Counted from the first letter of the stretch, positions 32,513-41,095 are shown. The stretch: DNA of 45,248 nucleotides from an uncultured Prevotellaceae bacterium (GCA_945833925.1 CAMAFX010000014.1:1-45248); one strand, 5' to 3'. Made by a program: numbers and translations. The notes: generated by a model not told the origin, from the letters alone.

Positions 32513-32983
32513 TCACGCTTCATCCGACTCCTCGTCATAATCGTCATCTTCATCGTCGAAGTCGAATATAGGCAAATCACCACTGATAAACTGAGTCATA
32601 TCACCCGACTCTGCGGCAAAGGCATCGAGCGAGCGGCGGTCTTTCTTAGTTGGTCGTCCGGTTCCGCGTGCTCGGCCTATGAATCCGCTTATCTTTGACA
32701 TCTCGAGCAACTCGTACTGTTCGGGAGAGGTGACATTTTCGAGGACTTCAGGGATGAGCTTCGCCCCCACCCTTCGTTCTATTGCCTGCAGCACCTTGAA
32801 CGAATATGTTATCGGTGGCTTTCTGACACTCACCACGTCGCCGACCTTTATCATACGGCTCGGCTTCAACTGAGCACCCTGCAGTGTGACCTGTCCTTTC
32901 TTGCAAGCCTGCGAGGCTATGCTTCGCGTCTTGAAGATGCGCGCAGCCCACAACCATTTATCTACTCTTGCCTCGTTATTCAT
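32513..32983 (-). CDS. S4-domain RNA-binding protein (Hsp15/HslR-like)
   Basis: 156 aa. The S4 fold covers residues 5-65 (RVDKWLWAARIFKTRSIASQAC, GQVTLQG). In E. coli, Hsp15 returns stalled 50S-nascent chain complexes to translation. The tail after residue 110 is a basic patch (GRPTKKDRRSLDAF) then a run of Asp/Glu (DFDDEDDDYDEESDE). Its ATG overlaps the pth stop by one base (TAATG), so the pair is translationally coupled; both handle peptidyl-tRNA problems, which fits. Confidence 0.93.
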   Translation of the reverse strand: MNNEARVDKWLWAARIFKTRSIASQACKKGQVTLQGAQLKPSRMIKVGDVVSVRKPPITYSFKVLQAIERRVGAKLIPEVLENVTSPEQYELLEMSKISGFIGRARGTGRPTKKDRRSLDAFAAESGDMTQFISGDLPIFDFDDEDDDYDEESDEA

Positions 32984-33546
32984 TACTTATTGTTATAATT
33001 ACACATTGCAAACTGCATTCCGCTCAAGGCGAAAGCCTTGATTGCGTCAACAGCCACCAGTGCCTTCTCGTCGACAATCTTCTCCTCCTCGGCTGGGAAT
33101 CTGCCAAGTACGAAATCAACCTGTCCGCCTCTGGGATAGTCATTGCCGATGCCGAACTTCAAACGGTTGTACGCTTCGGTGCCAAGCATCTGGGCAATGT
33201 GCTTCAAACCGTTGTGGCCGCCTGCGCTGCCGTTCTGCTTCATGCGAATAGCACCCACGGCAAGGCTCAGATCATCTACAATGACCAGGATATTCTCGAG
33301 TGCAATATTCTCCTGCTGCATCCAGTAACGCACAGCATTGCCACTGAGATTCATATAAGTGCTTGGTTTCAGGAGAACCAGTTCAGCATTCTTGACCCGC
33401 GTCTTTGCAACAAAGCCATAGCGCTTGTCCTGGAACGTCGCTCCCTGCGCCTTCGCCAGTGCATCTACCACACGGAATCCGATGTTATGACGGGTTCCAT
33501 CATATTCGTCACCGACATTTCCCAAACCTACTATTAGATACTTCAT
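32983..33546 (-). CDS. pth: Peptidyl-tRNA hydrolase
   Basis: 187 aa. [22 protein letters not shown] carries the catalytic His of the TRHN motif; NPG is NVG here. [12 protein letters not shown] and [29 protein letters not shown] complete the active site. It frees tRNA from drop-off peptides. Upstream partner of the S4 gene. Confidence 0.97.
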   Translation of the reverse strand: MKYLIVGLGNVGDEYDGTRHNIGFRVVDALAKAQGATFQDKRYGFVAKTRVKNAELVLLKPSTYMNLSGNAVRYWMQQENIALENILVIVDDLSLAVGAIRMKQNGSAGGHNGLKHIAQMLGTEAYNRLKFGIGNDYPRGGQVDFVLGRFPAEEEKIVDEKALVAVDAIKAFALSGMQFAMCNYNNK

Positions 33547-33611
33547 ATCCTTTTTTCAAATATATTGCTACGCATTTTTGCACCAGGCACACCCGATGCA
33601 CCGCAAGATAA

Positions 33612-33650
33612 AGAAGAAACGGACAACGAATTGACGTTGCCCGCTTCTAT
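33612..33650 (-). terminator. Candidate terminator after rplY
   Basis: A hairpin CGG-CAACG/CGTTG-CCG with one mismatch and a 6-nt loop (33620-33643), flanked by GAAG/CTTC, lies about 35 nt after the rplY stop. The following run is T/C-rich (TTTCTTCTTT). Confidence 0.6.
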
Positions 33651-33681
33651 TTCCTTACTTAAAAAAGTTACCTTGCGCTAA

Positions 33682-34275
33682 TTACTTGTTAGCAGCAGCA
33701 GCACTAGCAGCAGCACGGGTCATCTTAACCTGGCATACAACAACGCTAGGACTGGTAACGATCTCAAGACCTTCAAAGCTAAGCTCAGCAACCTTGATTA
33801 CCTTACCCAAACCGAGGTGTGTTACATCGATATTGAGAACCTCAGGAATCTGTGTGTATGGAGCGCGAACCTTCAACTTACGTACGCTTGCTGCCAACTT
33901 ACCACCGGCCTTAACACCTTCTGCCAAACCGTTCAGCTTGATGGGCACTTCCATAACGATAGGCTTTGTCTCGTTAATCTCATAGAAGTCTACGTGCAGA
34001 ACGTTGTCCTTTACAGGGTGGAACTGAATCTCACGCATAACTGCCTTGCGAGGTGTACCATCGATAGAAAGATTTACACTGTAGATGTGAGGGGTGTAGA
34101 TAAGGTTACGCAGCTCATCGTTGCTGACAGCGATGCTCTCAGCTACTGGCAAACCATTCTCGCCACGCTTCTCACCATAGAGGTTACAAGGAACCAAGTT
34201 CTGCTTACGCAACTCGCGAGCAGCCTTCTTACCGCAAGCTACACGTGCGGTACCCTTAATGTCAATGCTCTTCAT
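33682..34275 (-). CDS. rplY: 50S ribosomal protein L25 (Ctc/TL5 type)
   Basis: 197 aa. The N-terminal L25 domain (KGTARVACGKKAARELRKQNLVPCNLYG) binds 5S rRNA, and the C-terminal TL5 beta domain (VPIKLNGLAEGVKAGGKL, VDVTHLG-type segment) makes it the long form. The last residues are an Ala-rich tail. Independent unit upstream of pth. Confidence 0.97.
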   Translation of the reverse strand: MKSIDIKGTARVACGKKAARELRKQNLVPCNLYGEKRGENGLPVAESIAVSNDELRNLIYTPHIYSVNLSIDGTPRKAVMREIQFHPVKDNVLHVDFYEINETKPIVMEVPIKLNGLAEGVKAGGKLAASVRKLKVRAPYTQIPEVLNIDVTHLGLGKVIKVAELSFEGLEIVTSPSVVVCQVKMTRAAASAAAANK

Positions 34276-34360
34276 TGTCTTTAAAATTTGTGTTACTCTA
34301 ATTAAGTTAATAAATCTTGCTTAATTTGCCATCACACGGGATGTGCTTCAAAAGCGGGCG

Positions 34361-34368
34361 CAAAGTTA
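34361..34368 (-). promoter_or_regulatory. -7 box for rplY
   Basis: Minus-strand TAACTTTG about 85 nt before the start; the -33 match (ATTG-like) is partial. Confidence 0.55.
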
Positions 34369-34470
34369 CAAAAAAATCAGATACATCAATCCTTTATTCT
34401 GATATTTTTTTGATTTCGACCACTTTTTGCACTATCATCTGGCCCTAAACGACCATCAGGAATGTAAAAA

Positions 34471-34809
34471 TCAAAAATCAAGATCGATATGGATGTCGTT
34501 GTCCGTCATCTCTGCACGTGGCTCCGCCTTCCCCTGCTTGTCCTCGACAAACTGCACAGCCTCGTCCAATGCTGTCATAATCTTGCCGAAGTCTTCGGGA
34601 TAAACGAACAGCTTGTGTTTCTCGTACGTCACCTTCATATTGTCCTCGGTGCCCGACACAATCTTCTTGCTCTCGGTCATCGACAGGTAGTATTCCCCAC
34701 TTTTCGACCGCTTGACGTCGATATAATAAATTCTCTTTCCTGCCTTCACTGTACGAGAGAAAGGAATGTCCCTGTCCATCTCACTGCTTACATGATTTTC
34801 TGTATCCAT
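34471..34809 (-). CDS. DUF3276 protein (PUR-alpha-like nucleic-acid binder)
   Basis: 112 aa from the ATG at 34809 (MDTENHVSSEMDRD); the longer frame needs a TTG at 34839. The core FSRTVKAGKRIYYIDVKRSKSGEYYLSMTESKK matches the PUR repeat fold of DUF3276, a Bacteroidetes and spirochete family that binds single-stranded DNA or RNA. The C-terminus is acidic (DNDIHIDLDF). It is divergent from nusB, with about 140 bp between starts. Role in vivo unknown. Confidence 0.92.
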   Translation of the reverse strand: MDTENHVSSEMDRDIPFSRTVKAGKRIYYIDVKRSKSGEYYLSMTESKKIVSGTEDNMKVTYEKHKLFVYPEDFGKIMTALDEAVQFVEDKQGKAEPRAEMTDNDIHIDLDF

Positions 34810-34908
34810 AACATATGTATTGATTACAATTGCAGTCAAAATTCGCTATATTTTCCCAAATAACAAAAGAAAACGGCAGAAAATTGCTAATCTTTGAACA
34901 AAAATGAG

Positions 34909-34916
34909 TAATTTTG
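34909..34916 (+). promoter_or_regulatory. -7 box for the nusB-yajC-coaE group
   Basis: TAATTTTG lies 32 nt before the nusB ATG; a TTG at 34884-34886 is a possible weak -33 element. Confidence 0.55.
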
Positions 34917-34947
34917 CCAACCTTCTTAAGATATAATAATATATAAT

Positions 34948-35892
34948 ATGGTAAATAGAGAACTTATAAGACTCAAAACTGTACAGATTGTCTATTCATA
35001 CTACCTCAACGGACGCGACGAACTTGGCGCTCAGGGAGTGAACGCAAGCGAAAAGGAACTGACGGTAAGTCTTGACAAAGCCTACGAGCTCTATTTGTCG
35101 CTACTCGCCCTGCTCGTGGAAATAAAAAGAGTGGCTGTCGAGGACGTAGAGCACAAGCAGATGCGCAACAAGCAGCTTGGCATAACAGAGCCCGTCAACA
35201 CACGTTTTGCCAACAACCGACTCTTGCAGATGCTCTGCCAGAACGAACAACTCCTGGAATTCCGCGAGAAAAACAACCAAATCTGGATTGAAGACGATGC
35301 TGTAATAGAAAGCATGTACAACGGATTCATACAGAGCAGCGACTACGAGGCATACCTCAACGAGGAGGACAGTTTCAAGGCCGATCAGACAGCAGTGCGC
35401 AACTTCTACCGTCTGATGGTATGCAACAACGACGAACTTCACGACACACTCGAAGACAAATGCATCTACTGGAACGACGACAAGTTCATCATCGACACAT
35501 TTGTCCTCAAGACAATAAAGCTCTTCAAGGAGGATTCAACCAAGGACATGGTGCTCCTTCCACAGTACAACAGCAACGAGGAACTGGAATACGCAGTCAA
35601 GCTGCTGCGCCACGCCATCGAGAACGACAAGTACTACCGTTCACTCATCGAATCAAACTCAAAGGGATGGGACATGAAGCGCATCGCCCTCATGGACAAG
35701 GTCATCATCCAGATTGGTCTTGCAGAAATCATCTCGTTCCCCAACATTCCTGTAGCTGTCAGCATCAACGAGTACGTCAACATTGCCAAGATGTACAGCG
35801 CCGGACGCAATTCGTCTGCCTACATCAACGCCACCCTCGACGTCATCGCAAAGCAGTTGCAGAGCGAACACAAGATAATTGATAAAATCTAA
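34948..35892 (+). CDS. nusB: Transcription antitermination factor NusB, long form
   Basis: 314 aa against about 140 in E. coli. The NusB fold is in the C-terminal half (KGWDMKRIALMDKVIIQIGLAEIISF, PVAVSINEYVNIAKMYS). The N-terminal 170 residues, starting RELIRLKTVQIVYSYYLNGRD, look like a second, diverged NusB-type helical domain, which is normal for Bacteroidetes. NusB with S10 starts the rRNA antitermination complex at boxA. First of the rightward group. Confidence 0.95.
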   Translation: MVNRELIRLKTVQIVYSYYLNGRDELGAQGVNASEKELTVSLDKAYELYLSLLALLVEIKRVAVEDVEHKQMRNKQLGITEPVNTRFANNRLLQMLCQNEQLLEFREKNNQIWIEDDAVIESMYNGFIQSSDYEAYLNEEDSFKADQTAVRNFYRLMVCNNDELHDTLEDKCIYWNDDKFIIDTFVLKTIKLFKEDSTKDMVLLPQYNSNEELEYAVKLLRHAIENDKYYRSLIESNSKGWDMKRIALMDKVIIQIGLAEIISFPNIPVAVSINEYVNIAKMYSAGRNSSAYINATLDVIAKQLQSEHKIIDKI

Positions 35893-35909
35893 AAAACATT
35901 TCAACAGAC

Positions 35910-36233
35910 ATGAACGTAATGACTATTCTTTTGCAGGCTGCTCCAGCACAGGGAGGCGGCATGACCTTTATGATTATGATGGTGGCTATCTTTGCCATTA
36001 TGTATTTCTTCATGATTCGTCCTCAACAGAAGAAGCAGAAGCAGATCCAGAACTTCCAGAATGGTGTGACACCAGGCAGCGAGGTTATAACACAAGGTGG
36101 CATATACGGAACTGTGAGCCGCATCGACGAGCAGAACAACATCCTCTACATCGAAATCGCAAAGGGCGTACAGATCAAGGTTCACAGAACTGCCGTATAT
36201 CCAAACGCTGCTGACACAACTCACCAGAAGTAA
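35910..36233 (+). CDS. yajC: Preprotein translocase subunit YajC
   Basis: 107 aa. One membrane helix (GGGMTFMIMMVAIFAIMYFFMIRPQQKKQKQ) followed by GVTPGSEVITQGGIYGTVSRID, which is diagnostic. YajC accompanies SecDF at the SecYEG channel. 17 nt after nusB. Confidence 0.97.
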   Translation: MNVMTILLQAAPAQGGGMTFMIMMVAIFAIMYFFMIRPQQKKQKQIQNFQNGVTPGSEVITQGGIYGTVSRIDEQNNILYIEIAKGVQIKVHRTAVYPNAADTTHQK

Positions 36234-36293
36234 CAGCACCTATACGCCTCAGGCTTCGTTCCGGCGGCAAAGGCACCCCTTCATAAAAGGAAA

Positions 36294-37277
36294 TTGAGCA
36301 ACAGGAAACAAAATTTCGGGATAGGTAACAGGACGAAAGACATCCTGCGATTCCTCTTCTTTGTACTGATGTGCAGCATCTTCTGGTTCGTCCAGGAACT
36401 CGAGGAAACCATCAGCACCGAGGTTGTCGTACCCGTAAAGCTCGAGAACGTGCCCAAGGGCATCATCATAACAACCGACGTCCCCAAGCAACTGCGCATC
36501 AGCGTACGCGACAAGGTGGTGGAACTGCTGCCGCTCATCTTCAACAAAGGCACCGACACACTGCGCATCAACTTCGCCGAGTACGACAACAACGAGCCTA
36601 CCGGTCACGGAGTGTTGCTGCTCAGCCAACTCAGCGGGAGCATACGACAGTTGTTGCCCAACACAACAAACATAGCGTCGATGACACCCGATACGGTCTA
36701 CTTCTACTACAACCGCGGACTGCATCGTCGTTTCCCCATCAGGCTGAACGGAACATTGCAAGCCAAGACGCAGTACTGCATCTCTGACTACAGTTTCATA
36801 CCCGACTCGGCAGACGTCTACGCACCGAAGGCAATGCTCGACACCATGAGGGCGGTCTACACCAAGCAACTGAACCAGACAGACATCAGCAAAAGCTTTC
36901 AGCTGACCGTTGCCACGAAGACGCAGCGAGGAATGAAGGTATTCCCCGACAGCGTCACCCTCAACGCCAACGTCGACATCATGACAAGGCAGAGCGTGGA
37001 GGTGCCCGTCATCGGTACCAATTTCCCTGCCGACAAGGCACTGCGCACCTTCCCCTCTACGGTCAGAGTGTCCTATCTTGCCCCCGCCGGACAGTCGAAG
37101 AAATACAATGCCGAAGACTTCGTCGTAACAATAACCTATGCCGAGCTGATTGAAAGGCAGTCATCGTCCAGATGCCAGCCACACCTCAACAACGCTCCCG
37201 AGGACATACACGGCATACTTATCGACCCCATCGAGGTTGATTATCTGATAGAGAACATCGAATCAACCGACAACTGA
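36294..37277 (+). CDS. YbbR-like domain protein, TTG start
   Basis: 327 aa. A short basic N-terminus, one membrane helix (RFLFFVLMCSIFWFV, about 20-35) and then YbbR-type beta domains (VVVPVKLENVPKGI, PVIGTNFPADKALRTFPSTVRVSY) exposed to the periplasm. YbbR (CdaR) domains in other phyla regulate the diadenylate cyclase CdaA; no such gene is near. No ATG or GTG exists in frame between the yajC stop and the TM helix, so TTG at 36294 is the only workable start. coaE begins 3 nt after its stop. Confidence 0.9.
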   Translation: MSNRKQNFGIGNRTKDILRFLFFVLMCSIFWFVQELEETISTEVVVPVKLENVPKGIIITTDVPKQLRISVRDKVVELLPLIFNKGTDTLRINFAEYDNNEPTGHGVLLLSQLSGSIRQLLPNTTNIASMTPDTVYFYYNRGLHRRFPIRLNGTLQAKTQYCISDYSFIPDSADVYAPKAMLDTMRAVYTKQLNQTDISKSFQLTVATKTQRGMKVFPDSVTLNANVDIMTRQSVEVPVIGTNFPADKALRTFPSTVRVSYLAPAGQSKKYNAEDFVVTITYAELIERQSSSRCQPHLNNAPEDIHGILIDPIEVDYLIENIESTDN

Positions 37278-37280
37278 CAG

Positions 37281-37874
37281 ATGAAGATAGGTATAACAGG
37301 CGGCATCGGGTCTGGCAAGAGCTACATCGCTGACATACTGAGGCGGGACTACGGCATACCAGTCTACGACTGCGACAGGGAAGCCAAGCGGCTCAACGTC
37401 GAGTCGGCAGCGATACGTGAAGGACTCATCTCAACCGTTGGCGAAGCGGTGTACAACAGTGACGGGAGTCTCAACCGGCAGCATCTGGCGGCATACCTAT
37501 TTAATAATAAAGAGAACGCCGTTCGAATAAACGCCATCGTCCACCCTGTCGTGGCAGACGACTTTGTCAGATGGGCAGACGGCAGAGACCATGCCAGCGA
37601 TACACCAGCTATTGTCGCAATGGAGAGCGCCATACTCTTCGAGAGCGGTTTCAACCGACTCGTAGACCGCACCATCACCGTAGTGGCACCCACAGAACTA
37701 TGCATCCAGAGGGCATGCCAGCGCGACAACGCAGACGCGGAAGCCATCAGGCGACGCATAGCCATGCAGATGACAGGCGACGAGAGAGCACGTCTTGCCG
37801 ACTTCACAATAATGAACGATGGCAGCGACGTACACCCTCAACTGGACAAGATATTAGCAGCTATCGGCGCGTGA
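37281..37874 (+). CDS. coaE: Dephospho-CoA kinase
   Basis: 197 aa, with the P-loop GITGGIGSGKSYIAD (4-16), DCDREAKRL and IRRRIAMQM lid region. It phosphorylates dephospho-CoA, the last step in CoA synthesis. Three nt separate it from the YbbR gene. Confidence 0.96.
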   Translation: MKIGITGGIGSGKSYIADILRRDYGIPVYDCDREAKRLNVESAAIREGLISTVGEAVYNSDGSLNRQHLAAYLFNNKENAVRINAIVHPVVADDFVRWADGRDHASDTPAIVAMESAILFESGFNRLVDRTITVVAPTELCIQRACQRDNADAEAIRRRIAMQMTGDERARLADFTIMNDGSDVHPQLDKILAAIGA

Positions 37875-37942
37875 ACAAGTTACACACAGACTGCCAAACA
37901 CAACAGAAAACAAAACAAACATTATTAAAGAAACATAACATT

Positions 37943-38386
37943 ATGCTTAAAACTATCCTTGCCATCTCTGGTAAACCAGGTTTGTACAAACTCGTTTCAC
38001 GAGGCAACCGCAGCCTCATCGTTGAATCTCTCGACACAGCACATCGTCGCACACCTGCATTCGGCACCGACAAGATCATTTCGCTTGCCGACATCGCAAT
38101 GTACACCGACGAGGAAGAAGTACCTCTGGCAAAAGTGCTCGAAAACATGAAGAAGCACGAAGAGGGAAAAACAGCAACCATCAACTACAAGAAGGCATCC
38201 AACAACGAGTTGGCTGACTACCTTGGCATCGTACTTCCCAACTTCGACCGCGATCGTGTTTACCCAAGCGACATCAAGAAGCTCATCCAGTGGTACAACA
38301 TCCTCATTGAGAACGGCATCGACAACTTTGCCGAGGAGATGCAGCCAACAGAAGGCGACAACATCGACGACCGCAAGGAGGAGTAA
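37943..38386 (+). CDS. DUF5606 domain protein
   Basis: 147 aa from the ATG at 37943; the frame remains open upstream through coaE but that part is out-of-frame coaE sequence. It begins MLKTILAISGKPGLYKLVSRG, characteristic of DUF5606, a Bacteroidetes family with an N-terminal small beta domain and a helical C-terminal part with an acidic end. Function unknown; it follows coaE with 68 nt between and closes the conserved block. Confidence 0.93.
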   Translation: MLKTILAISGKPGLYKLVSRGNRSLIVESLDTAHRRTPAFGTDKIISLADIAMYTDEEEVPLAKVLENMKKHEEGKTATINYKKASNNELADYLGIVLPNFDRDRVYPSDIKKLIQWYNILIENGIDNFAEEMQPTEGDNIDDRKEE

Positions 38387-38392
38387 GACAAA

Positions 38393-38636
38393 AATCACGC
38401 ACCGTGATTACAGAAATGAAATGACCCCCGAAAGTTAGACAAAAAACCTTCAGGGGTCATTTCATAACACGGTGCAACATTTTATATTTCACGCACTGTG
38501 ATTTCAAAAATCACGCTGCGTGATTTTATTTTTTATGGTGCGTGATTTTTTTTATCATGGTGCGCAAATTTTTTTTTACGGTACGAAAAATTTTTTTTTA
38601 CGGTACGAAAAAAATCTTTTTTCACTGTGTGAATAA
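38393..38636. repeat. Array of degenerate GGTGCGTGA / TCACGCACC repeats with phased T-tracts
   Basis: Directly after DUF5606 there are palindromes AATCACG-CAC-CGTGATT (38393-38409), a nested foldback with CACCGTG and GAAATGACCCC arms facing GGGGTCATTTC and CACGGTG (about 38400-38473), and AAAATCACGC-T-GCGTGATTTT (38507-38527). Then five degenerate units with GGT-like cores at 38537, 38559, 38580, 38602 and 38626, each followed by a run of up to nine T. The period is 21-24 bp, close to two helical turns. The GAAATGACCCC hairpin may terminate the nusB-DUF5606 group. Function of the array is unknown. Confidence 0.7.
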
Positions 38637-39199
38637 ACAATTCATTTCCTGATTTTACATCTTGACGAAACGAATTTTACCTAACGACATATACAGATAT
38701 ATAAAAAAAATAAATATAAGAAAAGTTTGTTTTTCATATACACTACTACACTAACCCACGATACCCTCTTTATCTTCAATGCATTACATTAGTGTATATG
38801 GAGGTGTATATGGCGATTAAGTGTATACACTATATGGCTGTTACAGTGTAGATAATCACAAGGACTATGCAAAACAAGAAAATAATTCGCATATTTTCGT
38901 ATATCTTTTGCTATTTTTTTAAAATTTTCTTCGATTTTTAGTAAATCTTTGGCGTATTTTCGTTAATCTTTTGAGTATTTTTGCGAATTTACGATTGCTT
39001 TTGTGCACAAAAGGATGCAAACAGACAAAGAAATTCCCCTTTAGAGGTCGAAGGTAATACTGTCCATGATAAATCTTTTCTAAATTTTGTATTACGATTA
39101 TCCCTATCTATCTACACTTTCTCAACCAGTCCTTTAGGAAAGCAGGAAGATAGACTTGGGCAATAGAACATACGTTTTGACTTGTGGATGATGCGGTAA
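38637..39199. other. AT-rich intergenic region with inverted repeats, no gene
   Basis: No convincing ORF. Contents: CATATACAC at 38735-38743 facing GTGTATATG at 38792-38800 and again at 38804-38812; a GT-A/T-rich unit of the form GTnnATCTTTTGnnTATTTT at 38899, 38941 and 38962 (spacing 42 and 21); a TATTTTTG box at 38976-38983; and a perfect 16-bp palindrome CTTTTGTG-CACAAAAG at 38998-39013. These may be protein sites or bent DNA. Confidence 0.55.
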
Positions 39200-40687
39200 T
39201 CAAAGAACTATCCATTGACCACCATTTCTTTCTGCGCCATCACGTTTTATCCGTTCTGCTTTCTTCAGTTTTTTTATGTGATAATAAACGCCATCATTTG
39301 TCATACCTGTCAATGAAGCCAACTCCTTTGTAGTAATCTTCGGATTTTGGCGGATATACCCCAGAATAGTTTCCGTAGTGGTTTCCGTAGTAGTTTCCGT
39401 AGTAGTTTCCGTAGTAGCTTCCGTAGTAGCTTCCGCAAACGGTACAGGCAGGGTCAGTCTTACCTCATTCAACGACAATCTATCCTCCAGCATGGGTGAA
39501 TCCCATTTCACATCCTTCCACGCATCAATGATTTTCGGGAAACCACTTCCAAGGTTCTCACCCAAACCTATCATCCTCAGCATATCCTGCATTTTGGGGT
39601 TGCGAGCCTTGGAGTTTCCACCCTCATAAATCTCTTCCATTGACAACTTCAATGTGCCCGGATTGCGGAAGCATAATCTATCATCGTGTTTTTCTATACG
39701 TAAGATACCACCGGCGAGAAAAAAATCAGAATGGATAATCGAGTTGGTCAATGCTTCTCTGATCGCCTTATGCAGAGGTGTATCATCCTCACGCTTCATG
39801 CCCACAAGCTTAAACGGACGAGGCAACTCGCGAGTTAACTTCGGGCTTATCATTGTAAAGAACTGATACAGATTGTTTTCCCATCGTCCGTCATACGTCA
39901 GTCGTTCCCGATAACGTTGCTCGCCTTCACATCCGGAGAAATCTACGTAATCCATACGGAAGTTGGAGAAACGTTCACGGATAGGCAATCCCTTACCAAA
40001 CATCAGCAGTCCTGCTAATGTCAAGCCCTCACGTCCCGTACCACGTTCCACCACATATCCACCAAGGTTCTTCAAGAACATCTTGTCATCACACTTAATC
40101 CATGGATGGTCCATGTTCTCATCGCGGAACTCCTGACGATACTCCCTCAGTGACTGCTCATCAACATCGTCCATGTCATAGTGTTCCATCAGGATTCCAT
40201 CGTTGCCATCTTCGTTCGCATCACGAATCATAGCGTTAATATCTGATTGCGTGCACTTATAGTCGCCCTCATGATTACGCTTGAAGACATTGCCTACAAT
40301 CATCTTTCCCTTGGTGTAAACAGGTCGCTCGTTGTACTGAGCACGAGGAACGTTGATAACAACCACCTCCTTCCCATCTACATCAACCACGTCCACATCG
40401 TCATCCTGAAGCAGATTTACACTTATCTTTTGGAGGTTATTCACCAGATTCCAAAAATCCTTTTTTATTTTCCCAGAATCCTCAACTCCTATAATCGTAA
40501 AACGTTTCGTCACATCTTTCTCGTTCATATCCTCATTGATACCAAGCAGAATGGTACCGCCATACGTATTGGCGAACGCAGAGTATGTCTCCCAAACGTT
40601 ATCAGGAACGTTTGTCGATGCCTTCTTACATTCTAATGTGATGCGTTCTCCGTGGAGAAGCAACGGTTTTATTTCGTCTTTGTTCAT
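39200..40687 (-). CDS. AlbA-2 (Schlafen-type) ATP-binding transcriptional regulator
   Basis: 495 aa. N-terminal AlbA_2 domain (LECKKASTNVPDNVWETYSAFANT, GGTILLGI) of the divergent Schlafen AAA_4 class, a central dimer and HATPase_c_4-like ATP-binding region (IREALTNSIIHSDFF), a Thr/Glu repeat TTETTTETTTE near 420-440 encoded by a 12-bp minisatellite, and a C-terminal winged helix (ITTKELASLTGMTNDGVYYHIKKLKKAERI). Such proteins are common in Bacteroidetes, often within mobile or defence regions, and are regarded as regulators, with some used in defence. Target unknown. A 33-codon remnant of a related gene sits 1 nt upstream. Confidence 0.9.
   Translation of the reverse strand: MNKDEIKPLLLHGERITLECKKASTNVPDNVWETYSAFANTYGGTILLGINEDMNEKDVTKRFTIIGVEDSGKIKKDFWNLVNNLQKISVNLLQDDDVDVVDVDGKEVVVINVPRAQYNERPVYTKGKMIVGNVFKRNHEGDYKCTQSDINAMIRDANEDGNDGILMEHYDMDDVDEQSLREYRQEFRDENMDHPWIKCDDKMFLKNLGGYVVERGTGREGLTLAGLLMFGKGLPIRERFSNFRMDYVDFSGCEGEQRYRERLTYDGRWENNLYQFFTMISPKLTRELPRPFKLVGMKREDDTPLHKAIREALTNSIIHSDFFLAGGILRIEKHDDRLCFRNPGTLKLSMEEIYEGGNSKARNPKMQDMLRMIGLGENLGSGFPKIIDAWKDVKWDSPMLEDRLSLNEVRLTLPVPFAEATTEATTETTTETTTETTTETILGYIRQNPKITTKELASLTGMTNDGVYYHIKKLKKAERIKRDGAERNGGQWIVL
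39369..39440. repeat. 12-bp minisatellite inside the AlbA-type gene
   Basis: Plus-strand unit GTTTCCGTAGTA repeats four times (first copy with terminal G), followed by two diverged copies starting GCTTCCG. Each unit adds four residues (TTTE or ATTE) in frame, forming a linker between the ATPase-like region and the winged helix. Copy number change would lengthen or shorten the linker without frameshift. Confidence 0.9.
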
Positions 40688-40688
40688 A

Positions 40689-40790
40689 TTATATCAAGTT
40701 CTTCAGATTCTTAAATTCCTTCCACTCACACCGAGCATTCTCTTGTGGGTACTCGCGGAGCAGATATTGTTGAAGTTCGAGTTGGGTCAT
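40689..40790 (-). pseudogene. 5' remnant of another AlbA-type ATP-binding gene
   Basis: ATG at 40790 to TAA at 40689 encodes 33 residues ending YPQENARCEWKEFKNLKNLI. The YPQEN-x-CEWKEFKNLK opening is how another, longer family of AlbA-2 ATP-binding proteins starts, and the rest is missing. The stop lies one base before the ATG of the intact AlbA-type gene, suggesting that a deletion or recombination joined the two. Confidence 0.6.
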
Positions 40791-40843
40791 AGAATGTTTG
40801 ATGTGAGTTGTATGAATCAACGAAAGACTTTCTTATGATTTCT

Positions 40844-41095
40844 TTAGCCAAGGGAGGTCATAAGCCTTTGTGTAGCGGTGAGAGCATAGATGATCTGGCG
40901 ATAATGGTTGATGTCTTCGAAGGTGAGGGTGCATCCCTTGCGGTCTTTGAGCCACTTTTGTGCTGGTTGGTAGCCGCTGATGTAGGCATTCCAAGCCTCT
41001 TCGGGTACATTGCCGAAGTACTGAGTCGCGTTGATCATGACGCGTCCGTCCTTAAATGTGATGGCATCCACCATGCGTTCACAGAAGGAGCATTA
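40844..41095 (-). pseudogene. 3' remnant of a type I/ISP-like restriction-methylase gene
   Basis: The frame from 41095 to the stop near 40844 reads MVDAITFKDGRVMINATQYF-GNVPEEAWNAYISGYQPAQKWLKDRKG plus a helical end. This is the recognisable C-terminus (TQYF, GYQPAQKWLKDRKG) of large N6-adenine methylase/helicase fusion proteins of the ISP class. A stop codon occurs seven codons before the first ATG, and nothing of the methylase core is found upstream, so only about 80 residues remain. It points to an older restriction system lost from this site. Confidence 0.7.

Noticed and set aside
37571..37942. Extension of DUF5606 upstream into coaE
   Set aside because: The extra residues are Arg/His-rich out-of-frame coaE sequence; the family start MLKTILAISGKPGLYKL is at 37943.
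38393..38640. CRISPR array
   Set aside because: The units are degenerate, the period is 21-24 bp with T-runs instead of unique spacers, and no cas genes are near.
38981..39166. 61-aa plus-strand ORF
   Set aside because: Starts with TTG, lacks homology, and lies in AT-rich repeat sequence; probably chance.
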